From Aureliella helgolandensis (GTDB lineage: Bacteria > Planctomycetota > Planctomycetia > Pirellulales > Pirellulaceae): a stretch of DNA of 64,000 nt. A program made the position numbers and the translations under genes. Under the pieces are notes generated by a model, which saw nothing but the letters and a program-made list of their open reading frames with translations, searched no databases and was not told the origin of the DNA. The stretch lies in NCBI RefSeq assembly GCF_007752135.1, contig NZ_CP036298.1, positions 4,526,001 to 4,590,000 of the forward strand, written 5' to 3'. Of the stretch, positions 45,821-55,569 are shown in pieces. Within the stretch, counting starts at the first letter, position 1. Every line of letters begins with the position of its first letter.

Positions 45821-47818
45821 TTACCTCCCCAACCTCCGGCGGCGGACTTTCAAGGTTAACGCAACACAGGTTCCGTGATTCGCTTGGCTCTCAACGCGAA
45901 CCTGGGCAGCTAATAGTCTAGCCCGTCGCGCTAAGGAAGGGGGCACCGCAAGCTCGTCTCCTGTAATTCCGCTGCCATTGTCGCGGATGGTCAACCGAAT
46001 TTGCTCCCGATCGGCGATCAACTGTGTGTGGAATTCGGTAGCGTCACTGTGACGGCTGATATTCACAAGGCATTCTTGGTAGAAGAACAGTAGATCAGCA
46101 CGGTCCGTGGGCGTTAGCCGACTCAAATGCTCCTCACCTTCGAACAACATCTCGTGTTGCAGGTCGGCCATAATCCGCTTTGAGGTGCGCAGCATCTCTT
46201 CCGTAAGATTTCCATACAGATCCTGGGTCGCTAGAGCACGCGTGCAGGATCGCGCCGCATCGCTCGTCCTATCGGTTAAGTCGCGTAAGCGTTGCAAGAT
46301 CAACTTCATCTTCTCAGGGGAACCGATCGACGCCCGGGCATGATCCCCCAGCAAGCCTATTGCGTGCAGGTTCCCACCCAACTCATCGTGAAGGTCGGCG
46401 GCCAGCCGTTCCCGAATTTCGGTAGCTTGTCGCATCCGTAGCAAGCGTTCCGCCAAAATAGTAAAACCAATGCCCACGGCCAGCAGTACCGTTAACCAAG
46501 TCATGACCGTCAATTGCGATTTCTGCTTTGCGTAGAGCCTTTGGAGTGCTGCGGTCACCCTTGGGCGTTCAACTTCTAGCTCGTGCCGCAATGCCAGCTC
46601 GTTGAGCCAGGATCGGACGGGCAGGATGCTACCATGGAAATTGCGTCCGTCGGTCAACGCAGAGATTTCACGCTCGGTTTGAAAGTCCGCACTCACGGGT
46701 CGCCCCAAAGCAACGTTGATCCCTTGTGAAAACACTTCCATCTCTGCAAAGCCGAACCGTGGACCTGGGCGGTGATTTTCCACACCTACCAGGTACGGAT
46801 CTTGGACGGTCAATTTTACATAGCGACACTCCGCTTCTGGAGTACGCCGCATCAGGATCGGCCCAGTATCAAAGATGGACTCCTTGCGATAGCTCACTAA
46901 GGGAACCGCATCGCTGAAATCCTCGCGCAAGGCGCCTTCGATTACGAACCGATCAGGGATTCCAAAGTCATTGGGAGCAGATTGGGGAATGTTGTCACTC
47001 AACTCGATCGAATGCAGGTGGATTTCGTCGACTGTATGACTGGCTCCAAGATCAATTGTGATTGAGGCTTGTTCGATGTCGGTCGCCGCCAGCCAAGCCA
47101 CACTGTGTTTACTGCTGGAAGCTTCCATCAGGTAAGGCACGAAACCGTCGACGACAAAACGGTCCTGCCACGGCCCGACCGACCGACTTGGAGCCGGAGA
47201 CAAGGAACGCACCGTTTGTCCCAGCCCTATGCAATCTTGGTGGCGAAAAACCATGATCTCAGCAATTTCGAGTGCATACAATCCATCGAAGGCGCGCTGT
47301 GATAAGACCGACGCGTCCAACCGGATCCACGACGCCGTGGTGTTGGGACAATCGATTACGACTGGCGCAATACGGGGCAGCAGCTCGTCTCTCGGACCAA
47401 AACTCGCAAGCGTCGCCCCCGTTTCCCTGCCACATCCTGCCACCACTTCGAACGCGACCGGAAAGCACTGGGCATGAACGCCTTGCTTCGAATTGCTGCC
47501 GATGGATGGGACCAGCACGATTTGGTCGAACACGACGTTGCCGCCGAAGTCGATACATAGCCATTCGCGATTGTAGGGATCGCCATGCGAGCTGGAGCGT
47601 GAGCTGACCGAACCAATGCCCCGGCGCATATTGAAAGCGGCAAGCCTGTCGAGCTGTGCATTGATCTCATCGAGCCGATTCTCTAACTCGGAGATCGTCC
47701 AGTCGCTCAGCTTCAGTGACAGCTGCGAGCTACGCGTACCGCTCTCCGCTCCCTCGACGGAGGTAGCAATGGCAATCAGCGTAAATCCGAGAAGGGGAAT
47801 CCAGTGCGACATAACCAC
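45821..47818 (-). CDS. Membrane histidine kinase with extracellular discoidin (F5/8 type C)-like domains
   Basis: A 665-residue sensor. After a signal peptide come two discoidin-like jelly rolls (about 60-190 and 220-370; WLCIDFGGNVVFDQIVLVPS and ITIDLGASHTVDEIHLHSIEL). A coiled region and one transmembrane helix (about 440-460) follow. The kinase is of the HisKA_3 class: LAADLHDELGGNLHAIG holds the phospho-His, FYQECLVNISRHSDA the N box, RDNGSGI the G box. Such outer domains bind carbohydrates in other proteins, so this may sense polysaccharide breakdown products. ATG at 47818 or two codons later. Confidence 0.85.
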   Translation of the reverse strand: MVMSHWIPLLGFTLIAIATSVEGAESGTRSSQLSLKLSDWTISELENRLDEINAQLDRLAAFNMRRGIGSVSSRSSSHGDPYNREWLCIDFGGNVVFDQIVLVPSIGSNSKQGVHAQCFPVAFEVVAGCGRETGATLASFGPRDELLPRIAPVVIDCPNTTASWIRLDASVLSQRAFDGLYALEIAEIMVFRHQDCIGLGQTVRSLSPAPSRSVGPWQDRFVVDGFVPYLMEASSSKHSVAWLAATDIEQASITIDLGASHTVDEIHLHSIELSDNIPQSAPNDFGIPDRFVIEGALREDFSDAVPLVSYRKESIFDTGPILMRRTPEAECRYVKLTVQDPYLVGVENHRPGPRFGFAEMEVFSQGINVALGRPVSADFQTEREISALTDGRNFHGSILPVRSWLNELALRHELEVERPRVTAALQRLYAKQKSQLTVMTWLTVLLAVGIGFTILAERLLRMRQATEIRERLAADLHDELGGNLHAIGLLGDHARASIGSPEKMKLILQRLRDLTDRTSDAARSCTRALATQDLYGNLTEEMLRTSKRIMADLQHEMLFEGEEHLSRLTPTDRADLLFFYQECLVNISRHSDATEFHTQLIADREQIRLTIRDNGSGITGDELAVPPSLARRARLLAAQVRVESQANHGTCVALTLKVRRRRLGR

Positions 47819-47959
47819 ATCTTAGCGGAAGAATAACACCCCTGCCTCATCTATATAGATGATTGATAGGGGCCGGCAAAATGTGTAGCTTACGGTCTCC
47901 CGAATGCGTAGCTGCGATGCAGATCGTTCCCTCTGTCCTAGGTTCGGAGAATAATTCTG
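47819..47959. promoter_or_regulatory. Divergent promoter region
   Basis: The 141 bases separate the kinase-regulator genes from the lipoprotein gene. The ribosome site GGAGA (47946-47950) serves the latter. No clear -10/-35 pair stands out. Confidence 0.4.
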
Positions 47960-48379
47960 ATGAGAATTGAATGGTTGTTGGCCGTGCTTCTTGCGGCAAG
48001 CATTGGCTGTAGCAGCAATGAGAATTTGAGTCGTGTTACCGGCACGATCAAGCTGGACGGGGAGCCGCTCCCAGATGCATTTGTAGTCTTCTCTCCGACG
48101 ACCGGAGGCACGACATCCTACGGTCGCACCGGCACCGACGGTCGATACGAAATGATGTTTTCCGACAGTGAAAAGGGGGCTTGGATCGGCGAGAACCGCG
48201 TTGAGATTAGCACCGGGGACGTCGATCCGACCATGAGCGGGTCGGGTGTGCGCGAGCGGGTTCCAGCCGCCTACAACAAACAATCGACTTTGAAAGTGGA
48301 GGTTGTCGCCGGCGGCAATGAACACAACTTCGACCTGAACTCTGAAGAGGGCAGGATCATTCAGCCTCCCACGGAGTAG
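47960..48379 (+). CDS. Small exported lipoprotein with carboxypeptidase-regulatory-like fold
   Basis: A 139-residue protein with an N-terminal lipobox-like ASIGCSS and a single beta-sandwich domain (VTGTIKLDGEPLPDAFVVFSP, then GRTGTDGRYEM), as in many planctomycete lipoproteins found beside DUF1559 genes. The DUF1559 gene follows 153 bases downstream. Surface anchoring or a structural role is likely. Confidence 0.85.
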   Translation: MRIEWLLAVLLAASIGCSSNENLSRVTGTIKLDGEPLPDAFVVFSPTTGGTTSYGRTGTDGRYEMMFSDSEKGAWIGENRVEISTGDVDPTMSGSGVRERVPAAYNKQSTLKVEVVAGGNEHNFDLNSEEGRIIQPPTE

Positions 48380-48532
48380 TGCAACTCCCAGAGAGGCTGG
48401 CAAGGGGATCTAGCCAAGGAGAGCTACAGAATCGCATTGGTTTGAGAAGCAGCATTCGCCCGTTGATATAGAGCTGGGTACTTTAGGCAGTCTTGATTGA
48501 CTGCGCGTTATTTGGGAATTGGGAGCAAGCAA

Positions 48533-49537
48533 ATGTCAAAACTCCATCATCGTCGCGGTTTCACGCTAGTGGAATTGTTGGTCGTGATCGCAATCATCGG
48601 CATCCTAGTCGGCTTGCTATTGCCAGCGGTTCAGGCCGCTCGCGAAGCCGCCAGACGCATGCAGTGTAGCAATAACCTTAAGCAGATTGGCTTATCATTT
48701 CACAATTACGCCAGCTCACACAAGAAGTTCCCCCCCGGCTTCCTCTTCTTTGATCCACGAATGTCCGGGCGTGGCGACCGCGTGAACCGACAACCAGGCT
48801 GGGGTTGGCAAACCATGATTCTGCCCTACGTCGAACAGGGCAACATTTTCAATCAAATCGTATTCGACGGCCGGGGCATGACCGACGCCCCCAACAACGA
48901 AATCATCAACCAACCCGTTCCCTTTGCGCTTTGCCCATCATCCGGTGATCCACAGCACATCCAACTGGGGCCAGATACCCTTCCCGTGAATCCAGGTATC
49001 GCGTCCAGCAACTACCTGGGTGTTGCTGGCTCATTCGTCGCCAGTGCTTACTACAACCAACCCGCTGGAAGGAAAAATGGCATGACGATCGAGGATCGTT
49101 CCATCAAGTTTGGTGACGTGACCGATGGAACCAGCAATACGCTCATCGTTGGCGAAGTTGCCTTCTCAGGAAATGGTAAGAACTTCGGCTCCGGTGGCTT
49201 CCTGTGGGATCCCAAATGGTACGGCAGCTTTCAAACCCGAGGAGGATTGGCCCGAGCCGATGGACCGGAATGTGTGATGCGGGCGGGACAATTTCGCATG
49301 AATCCACCCTCAGTCGTCAGCGCCAATGTGAAACGCAACAGCTTCAAGAGTAGGCACACCGGAGGAGCGCAATTTGCCTTGGCTGATGGTTCTGTTCACT
49401 TCATTTCAGAAAATATTGACCACACGCAAACCGGCTGGGGACCAGTCAACAACGGATCTGTCCCCTGGAGTCAAGTCGGCACCTTCCAGCGGTTGTGTAG
49501 TCGAAATGATGGCCAGGTTGCGTCCATCGACCTCTGA
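48533..49537 (+). CDS. DUF1559 family pilin-like protein
   Basis: A 334-residue planctomycete-type protein. The prepilin motif is RGFTLVELLVVIAIIG; NNLKQIGLSFHNYASSHKKFP is typical of the family. Near the C-terminus HTGGAQFALADG is the H-x9-DG motif. The ATG at 48533 has GGGAG upstream and places the prepilin motif at the correct distance. Planctomycete genomes hold many DUF1559 genes; their structures and functions are poorly known. Confidence 0.95.
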   Translation: MSKLHHRRGFTLVELLVVIAIIGILVGLLLPAVQAAREAARRMQCSNNLKQIGLSFHNYASSHKKFPPGFLFFDPRMSGRGDRVNRQPGWGWQTMILPYVEQGNIFNQIVFDGRGMTDAPNNEIINQPVPFALCPSSGDPQHIQLGPDTLPVNPGIASSNYLGVAGSFVASAYYNQPAGRKNGMTIEDRSIKFGDVTDGTSNTLIVGEVAFSGNGKNFGSGGFLWDPKWYGSFQTRGGLARADGPECVMRAGQFRMNPPSVVSANVKRNSFKSRHTGGAQFALADGSVHFISENIDHTQTGWGPVNNGSVPWSQVGTFQRLCSRNDGQVASIDL

Positions 49538-49988
49538 GCTTGCATCGTCAGATCCGCAAGAATATACCTCTTGAATCGCATCGTTCAGGGATGTGCAAGC
49601 GGACATCCAAGGGACTTCTGCGACGCATGCGATTCCGGTTGGAAATGGTGAATATCATCGCGCCGCTACGTCGTCTGCAGTCGGCACGAAGCCCCCTTGG
49701 GACTCGCAATACAGCGAAATGCTTCAGTCCAGACTCTGCAGGTGCCACCAAAATGCTTACATGGCCATCGGCATGACTTCGGTGTCGATTGCGTTGGCCG
49801 CCACATTGCGTTTGGCAACATGGCGTTTGGCAACATGGCAACTGGGGGAAATTACCGAATGAATGACTTCGGTAGACTCCCCCATCCTCAACCATACACA
49901 ACATGAATCGGCATCCTCGCGGAACGAACACCGGAACGGTCCGTTTCCGGCATCCCCCAACCATCTATTCCGCTCACCATCCCCCAAC
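49538..49988. other. Intergenic region, convergent genes
   Basis: A 451-base stretch between the DUF1559 gene and the pectate lyase gene. It holds two copies of a 15-base unit (gcgtttggcaacatg, 49808-49837), extended by a partial copy. No gene is supported. Confidence 0.5.
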
Positions 49989-51362
49989 CTATTCGATGCT
50001 GTTGAGATATTTCTCGAGCATCGTGTAGCCATCTTCTCCCACTTTGTTTCCGTCGCCCATATCGCTTGGATCAAGTCCATGCAGCGTTTCCCATTGATCT
50101 GGGATACCGTCATGGTCGGTATCCTCCGAGGCAGGCATACTGTTGAGTTCCGGCCAGCCGCCGACATCGTTTTGCGAGTCAATGATTCCCGTAAGCTTTG
50201 CGGGGTCGGCTACGGTCTTCATGGTTTCATAGACACCTTCATAGGTTGCAGTGCCATCGCGAGCTTCTTGGACGATGCGAGCATCCACGGCATCTCGTTT
50301 CGGTAGCGTTGCTCCGGCGTCGCTGAGAACGGAACTGAAGGCATCTTGGGCAGTCTGCTGGTGGATCGGCATGGCGTCCCAGGCTTCAGCCAACTTGACA
50401 AAGTTGCCACCGCGTACACCGCTCCAATTGTCGGCCGTGACTTCAGGACTGCCTTCGATGAAGTTTTCGGCGACATACCATTGCCCCTTATCGTCTGCAC
50501 CACGGGCAGATGGATCCGCAAGCTCCGACCTGCGTGCCGGGTCGGTTGCCGGTCCCGGCTTGTAGTAATTGGCGACCATGTTGATGTTGGACAACTTAGA
50601 TTGGTCAAAGCCCTTCTGTACTGCTTCCGCTCCATAAGCACTGCGGTAGCCCCAGTTATACACGACGTTATTGCGATAGTCGGTATTACCACAGCCGGAA
50701 GCGAAACGCGGGTTACGGCTGGAGTGATGGGCAATCAGGTTGTGGTGGTAGGTACTGTTGTTCGATCCCCAGATGCCTCCAAATCCATGCGTGCTTTTGC
50801 TGTGGTTCGAGTTGAACATGCTCTCGGTGATCATGCACCATTGCACGGTGATGTTTTCACAGTGGTAGATTGACATTGTCTCGTCAACACTCCAACTGGC
50901 TGACACATGGTCTAGAATCAGATTTTTCACATATCTGGCAGAGATCGCGTCTGCATCTTTGCCAGATTCATCCCCAAATCGGACACGGATATATCGGACG
51001 ATCACTTCATCGGCGCTGATCATTAGGGGGTACCCCCTCAGGCAGATCCCGTCGCCTGGCGCTGTTTGCCCAGCGATGGTGATGTTCGGGTTCCTGATCC
51101 TGATATCACTCTTCAGTTCGATGGTGCCAGAAACTCGGAAGACAACGGTTCGTGGTCCCTCGGCATCCACCGCAGCCCTCAAACTGCCAGCTCCGGAATC
51201 GTCCAGGTTCGTCACTTCATAGACTCGGCCGCCTCGGCCTCCCACCGTGTGCTTACCGTATCCTTCCGCAGTCGGGAATGCTAACGGGGCTTGGGCCAAG
51301 CTGATAGCAGGGTAGATAAGCAATCCGATCAGGCTCAACGTCCTGCAAACCGCGTAGTGCAT
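49989..51362 (-). CDS. Secreted pectate lyase-like protein (PL1-type parallel beta-helix)
   Basis: A 457-residue exported protein. Signal peptide to about residue 24, then FPTAEGYGKHTVGGRGGRVYEVTNL, GTIELKSDIRIRNPNITIAGQ and KNLILDHVSASWSVDETMS, all typical of PL1 pectate lyases. WCMITESMFNSNHSKSTHGF and HSSRNPRFASG include catalytic-type His/Arg. The C-terminus has a calcium-binding DTDHDGIPDQWE motif seen in dockerin-like or thrombospondin-type tails. It would cleave polygalacturonate outside the cell after removal of methyl esters by the neighbouring esterase. Confidence 0.85.
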   Translation of the reverse strand: MHYAVCRTLSLIGLLIYPAISLAQAPLAFPTAEGYGKHTVGGRGGRVYEVTNLDDSGAGSLRAAVDAEGPRTVVFRVSGTIELKSDIRIRNPNITIAGQTAPGDGICLRGYPLMISADEVIVRYIRVRFGDESGKDADAISARYVKNLILDHVSASWSVDETMSIYHCENITVQWCMITESMFNSNHSKSTHGFGGIWGSNNSTYHHNLIAHHSSRNPRFASGCGNTDYRNNVVYNWGYRSAYGAEAVQKGFDQSKLSNINMVANYYKPGPATDPARRSELADPSARGADDKGQWYVAENFIEGSPEVTADNWSGVRGGNFVKLAEAWDAMPIHQQTAQDAFSSVLSDAGATLPKRDAVDARIVQEARDGTATYEGVYETMKTVADPAKLTGIIDSQNDVGGWPELNSMPASEDTDHDGIPDQWETLHGLDPSDMGDGNKVGEDGYTMLEKYLNSIE

Positions 51363-51452
51363 GACAGGCTCTCTTTCTTGTAAGGTGAATGAATTCCAAG
51401 TGTTCGTGGCTGATGCAGCTGAATATCATCTCGGGCCAGCCAGCTCCCGCTG

Positions 51453-53870
51453 CTATTCAATCTCCACCACCACGCGTTGATACCTTGTGAGTTGAGGAGT
51501 TCCTGTATCCGCCACTTCACAGATCACGTGTAGGGTTTGGCCTGGAACGCAAGCGGTGGGGACAATCAACATCGCGTCCTGTGTCCTGGCATTTTGAATT
51601 TCGACGGTATGGTCAACCGTTCCGGCTTCTCGATACTGCCACCATCGATATTCCAAATCGTCTCCATCGGGATCCCACGATAGTCGTGCACTCAGCTTCA
51701 CGACTTCTCCCGGTTGAACTTTTAGATTCAGCGCGTTGACTAGGCTTACAACAGGCGGATGATTCGCTTCTTCAAAGGACTTGACGCACCAGTCGGCACG
51801 CGACGCAAAATCGTTTTGCATCGCAGCGTTCCAACGCCAGATGGGTTTCAAATAGTCCGTCAGCAGTTGGTCGTTGGGAATGTCCTGGCGCAGGCGTTCT
51901 CGGCCCCAAGCCGAATTTCCGTACCATCTACCCCCAGGATACTCGTAAGCGGGATCGGCCACAGGATCGAGCCAAGTGTTGTTGTGCACCTTGACGTAGC
52001 GTCCCCCCCATCCACCCCAACCAGGCGACTCCATACTCCGCAACCCGGTCGGAATCGTATGCAGGAACGCAGGTGAGTCACCTTCGGATCGAAAGTCCCC
52101 CGCCGCGAATCCCTTGTCTCCCTGCTCATGGGCCGGATACAGTGCACACAGCGGCCCGTGGTTCTCCAGGATGTTCGGCTTCATCCAGCCTGCCTCCAGA
52201 TACGCTTGCTGTTCTGCCGGCAAGTACTTCTTCCAGTGATAGAAAATCGCGATAAACTGGTCGGAAATGATCGTAGGGATGTCATACTTCCCCCACTGAG
52301 AACGGATGTAGGTTTGATAGGTCGAATCCTGCTCCCAGATAAAGAAGAAGCGAATTTTGTGAGCAACCTCGGCCATCTTTTCAGGATGCTCTTCCTCAAT
52401 CGTGCGAAGGGCGCGGGCGATCGTGTTCGTACCGCCCCATGCTTGAATCCAGATGGGACGGTCATCCGATTCATCCAACAGAACCTTCACAATATGTTGC
52501 GAGCCTGGAGTTATTATGTCCATCTCGCCTTCTGCCGTCACATTGCCAACGAACGTTCGCGACTGCAAAAATTCTGCGGTCGGATAACGGGAGTCGTGCG
52601 TGAGCAAGTTGGGATAAACGGCTGCATAGGCCGTTAAATACGGCTGCACCCAATCGTCACCGGGCCATTTGTGTCCATGCCAGTGGTACTGGGAGCTCGA
52701 CGTGACAATCCCTTCGATATCCCACTCATTGGCGTACAGCAAGAACCGCACCATGGAACATTGGTCATCAATTTCACCATCGCTGGTGACTAGGACACGG
52801 GACTTCTGCAGCAACGCCGTACCGGTCGCCACGTAGAGCTCCGAAACGTCGGGGTTCCAGTCTCCGTCGAGATGCGCGGCAGTGGTGCTATCGGCCTTAA
52901 AAATATTCCCCTTGGTGTACTGGCTCGCTTCCTCTTCGGTTAACTGCCGCGTCCATGGCAGGCGTTTGTTTGGTTGGCTTCCAGGACCACGATTGCTGTA
53001 TTCGGCATAGAAGGCGGTTTGATGATTGTCTCTTCCGCGCCACGGCGACCACCCCGTCGCGACAACGTGTGGGCCAATTTCGCAATTCAAATAGACGACC
53101 CGGGCTGCGTTGCCCCATGGTCGGCCCAGCGTCGCTTGGGAAACCTCTTCGTCAGGATGTTTCTTGATGGTGCAGTTCTGGAACACGTAGCCAAACTTAT
53201 TGACATGTTTGCCTTCTTTCAATTTTTGGCTGTGTGCAGTGATGTGCGAATCACGGCGGTTTACGATCGTGCAATCCTCGAACAACGCGATTCCATCTCC
53301 GTAGATAAAATCGGTTGTACCTTCAATAATGCACTCCTGATGGTATGAGCGCAGATTGCGACCGGTGTAGTAGGTATCCTGGAATCCCATGATTCGGCAG
53401 CGGTTAAATACCGCTCGATCTGCGTCGACTCGCAAGGCCGCAGCTTGCCCGCCAGCGATCCCAGTTCGACTGTCGATCGTATTCTGAAACGTTAGATTCT
53501 GGGCATAGAAGTCGTCGGCCAGAATTCTGGTGCTGGCGTAATCAGAAGTACGGCCGGCGTAGTCGTCAAAGGTTAGAATCGTGTTCTTGTACGACTCGCC
53601 TACCAGTGACAGATTCTTTGCTGCCGAGGGAACACGAAGCTTTTCTTTGTAGATTCCAGGCTTGATGAAAATCACCGTCCGCGACGGACTATTTTCCGGC
53701 ACAGCATCAATCGCATCTTGGACGTTCAGAAAGTCGCCACTTCCATCCATGGCCACCACCAACTGCTCGGCAAATGCAGGGGAGAGCAAGACCAGCCCCT
53801 GCAGCGCGACGAACGCGAGTCCCGCAAGCAAGTTCTTTAGGTTGAAGCACAGCATATCCCTTGACCTCAT
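51453..53870 (-). CDS. Pectinesterase (CE8) fused to DUF1593/Sde182-type hydrolase
   Basis: An 805-residue exported fusion. The first half (about 35-330) is a pectin methylesterase: GGQAAALRV and GFQDTYYTGR (catalytic Gln/Asp), GTTDFIYGDG (Asp) and LGRPWG (Arg-Trp). The second half (about 360-805) is DUF1593: LVTSDGEIDDQCSMVRFLLYANE, WIQAWGGTNTIARAL, and a C-terminal Ig-like part (SWDPDGDDLEYRWWQ). The start was set at 53870, where a signal peptide fits; ATG 53855 and the longer frame to 53936 are alternatives. Gene order and domain match suggest concerted attack on pectin, with the DUF1593 part removing a second group. Confidence 0.9.
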   Translation of the reverse strand: MRSRDMLCFNLKNLLAGLAFVALQGLVLLSPAFAEQLVVAMDGSGDFLNVQDAIDAVPENSPSRTVIFIKPGIYKEKLRVPSAAKNLSLVGESYKNTILTFDDYAGRTSDYASTRILADDFYAQNLTFQNTIDSRTGIAGGQAAALRVDADRAVFNRCRIMGFQDTYYTGRNLRSYHQECIIEGTTDFIYGDGIALFEDCTIVNRRDSHITAHSQKLKEGKHVNKFGYVFQNCTIKKHPDEEVSQATLGRPWGNAARVVYLNCEIGPHVVATGWSPWRGRDNHQTAFYAEYSNRGPGSQPNKRLPWTRQLTEEEASQYTKGNIFKADSTTAAHLDGDWNPDVSELYVATGTALLQKSRVLVTSDGEIDDQCSMVRFLLYANEWDIEGIVTSSSQYHWHGHKWPGDDWVQPYLTAYAAVYPNLLTHDSRYPTAEFLQSRTFVGNVTAEGEMDIITPGSQHIVKVLLDESDDRPIWIQAWGGTNTIARALRTIEEEHPEKMAEVAHKIRFFFIWEQDSTYQTYIRSQWGKYDIPTIISDQFIAIFYHWKKYLPAEQQAYLEAGWMKPNILENHGPLCALYPAHEQGDKGFAAGDFRSEGDSPAFLHTIPTGLRSMESPGWGGWGGRYVKVHNNTWLDPVADPAYEYPGGRWYGNSAWGRERLRQDIPNDQLLTDYLKPIWRWNAAMQNDFASRADWCVKSFEEANHPPVVSLVNALNLKVQPGEVVKLSARLSWDPDGDDLEYRWWQYREAGTVDHTVEIQNARTQDAMLIVPTACVPGQTLHVICEVADTGTPQLTRYQRVVVEIE

Positions 53871-54157
53871 GATTAAGCGGCTAGTGGCTACATTCATAAA
53901 CGCTCGTCGAGAATCCGCTGGCGTAGCTCGGTGCACTCACCAGCCACTAACGCAGACATCCTCAATCCGATACTCGCATAGCTGCCATGGCAATGCGTTC
54001 CCAATCCAATTCCCTGCAGATTGCAGCGAACTCATACCATTCAATGCAAATCCACTGCGGGTGTACAACACACCGTTTGAGCACCGTTCGTTTCGCGTTC
54101 GTGGCTAGAATTCCGCACCGAACGCCTATCGACTCGCACTCAAAACCGTGCACCGGT

Positions 54158-55546
54158 TCACTCAATTGGCTCAAAGATAATTCTGCGATAGCTGGTGAGA
54201 TTGGGTACACCATCGTCGGTAACTTCACAGATCACGTGAAAGCTTTCGCCAGCTGATTCCGGAGGCACGCTGACCGTCGCTACCTTTGAGTCACTGCCTT
54301 TAATATCGACGGTGGAATCAAATGTCCCCGCTGCCGACAACACCCACCACTTAAACCTCAACGTGTCCCCATCGGGGTCCGACGATTTCGATGCATCCAA
54401 CGTAACTGACGTTCCCTGTTGGGGCTTCTTGGTCAAAATTTTGAGTTCTTGGTTGTCGTCAATTGCAACCAACGGATTTCGATTGCCGGTTCCGGCGTTG
54501 GCCCAGTCCATGCGTGCGGCAAAGTTGTTGAAGGTAGCCGGATAGAAGTGAGTTTCTAGCGCGTTGCAGGCAGCCTTGGTTTCGCCCGCGTGGTTCGTAT
54601 AGCAACGGGTTTCACCGTCTTCGCTTAGGCCCCAGGCCGAATAGCCACCCCAGCCGCCGTGAGTCGGAACGCTGGGATCGTTCATTCCCTTCTGCATGAG
54701 ATGGAGAAACGCGGGCGTGTCCCCTTCGACACCGTATTTGTATTTCGGATAAACCTTGCCCAAGTTACCGTGCCCCTGGATGTGCGTTTCATATTCAGGC
54801 CAATTCTTCCTGCCGGTCCCGTTCTGGAACTTCCAGGCGCATTCGTCCCAAATGAAGAAAAGATCCTTTTCGAACTCGCGGCGCAGCCATTGATGGGCAC
54901 TGTCCGAGTAGGGAGTTCTTTGCTCGCGATCTTGATCGGTAATCGTATACACGCGGAGTTTATGCAGAAACGTCTTCAGCTCCTCAGCGCTGCGATCTTG
55001 CTGTACTCGCCAAACAGCTTGAGCCAGGGTGTTGCCGCCGCCCCAGACCGTGATCCATAGTGGTCGACTGTCATCTTCATCTGCCAATTGAATAATCAAC
55101 TCGCTACCGGGTGAATCATTACCTTCGCCCACATGTTCCCCACCCCGTTTTTTGCTGCCAAACACGGTGCGACTCCGCAAGTACTCTGGGCTTGGCCAGT
55201 AGCCGATGTCTTGGCGTGACTCGTCCTGCATATGTACGGTTTGGCTAGACCTCTTTTGCAAATTTGCCAGATCCTTTTCGTACGCGTTGACCGCCACATG
55301 GATCAGGTCCATGAAGTCATCACGCGTTTCATTGAGGCTCCAGCCAGTGGTGAATACGAGTCCCTCAATCTCTAACAAGTCCCCGTGTACCATCAGGCGC
55401 ACCAGAGACTCGCTATCGTCGGTTTCCCACGTAGAAACGTCGGTCAGTACTACCATTCGCGGCTTGGATTCTTCCGCACGCGATGCATCAACGACGGAAA
55501 CGGTTAGCAGCAAAATTGTCGCCAGAAAAGCGAATATGCTCCGCAT
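54158..55546 (-). CDS. DUF1593/Sde182 family secreted nucleoside-hydrolase-like protein
   Basis: A 462-residue exported protein: signal peptide, nucleoside-hydrolase-like domain (VVLTDVSTWETDDSESLVRL, WITVWGGGNTLAQAVWRV), and a C-terminal PKD/Ig-like domain (SSDPDGDTLRFKWW, FHVICEVTDDG). ATG 55546 is preferred over 55567 because GGAGAG lies 4 bases upstream of it. It follows the next DUF1593 gene by about 23 bases. Members of this family are described as cellulose-binding in Saccharophagus (Sde182), but their reaction is unproven. Confidence 0.9.
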   Translation of the reverse strand: MRSIFAFLATILLLTVSVVDASRAEESKPRMVVLTDVSTWETDDSESLVRLMVHGDLLEIEGLVFTTGWSLNETRDDFMDLIHVAVNAYEKDLANLQKRSSQTVHMQDESRQDIGYWPSPEYLRSRTVFGSKKRGGEHVGEGNDSPGSELIIQLADEDDSRPLWITVWGGGNTLAQAVWRVQQDRSAEELKTFLHKLRVYTITDQDREQRTPYSDSAHQWLRREFEKDLFFIWDECAWKFQNGTGRKNWPEYETHIQGHGNLGKVYPKYKYGVEGDTPAFLHLMQKGMNDPSVPTHGGWGGYSAWGLSEDGETRCYTNHAGETKAACNALETHFYPATFNNFAARMDWANAGTGNRNPLVAIDDNQELKILTKKPQQGTSVTLDASKSSDPDGDTLRFKWWVLSAAGTFDSTVDIKGSDSKVATVSVPPESAGESFHVICEVTDDGVPNLTSYRRIIFEPIE

Positions 55547-55569
55547 TGGTCTCTCCGAATAGTTCATGG

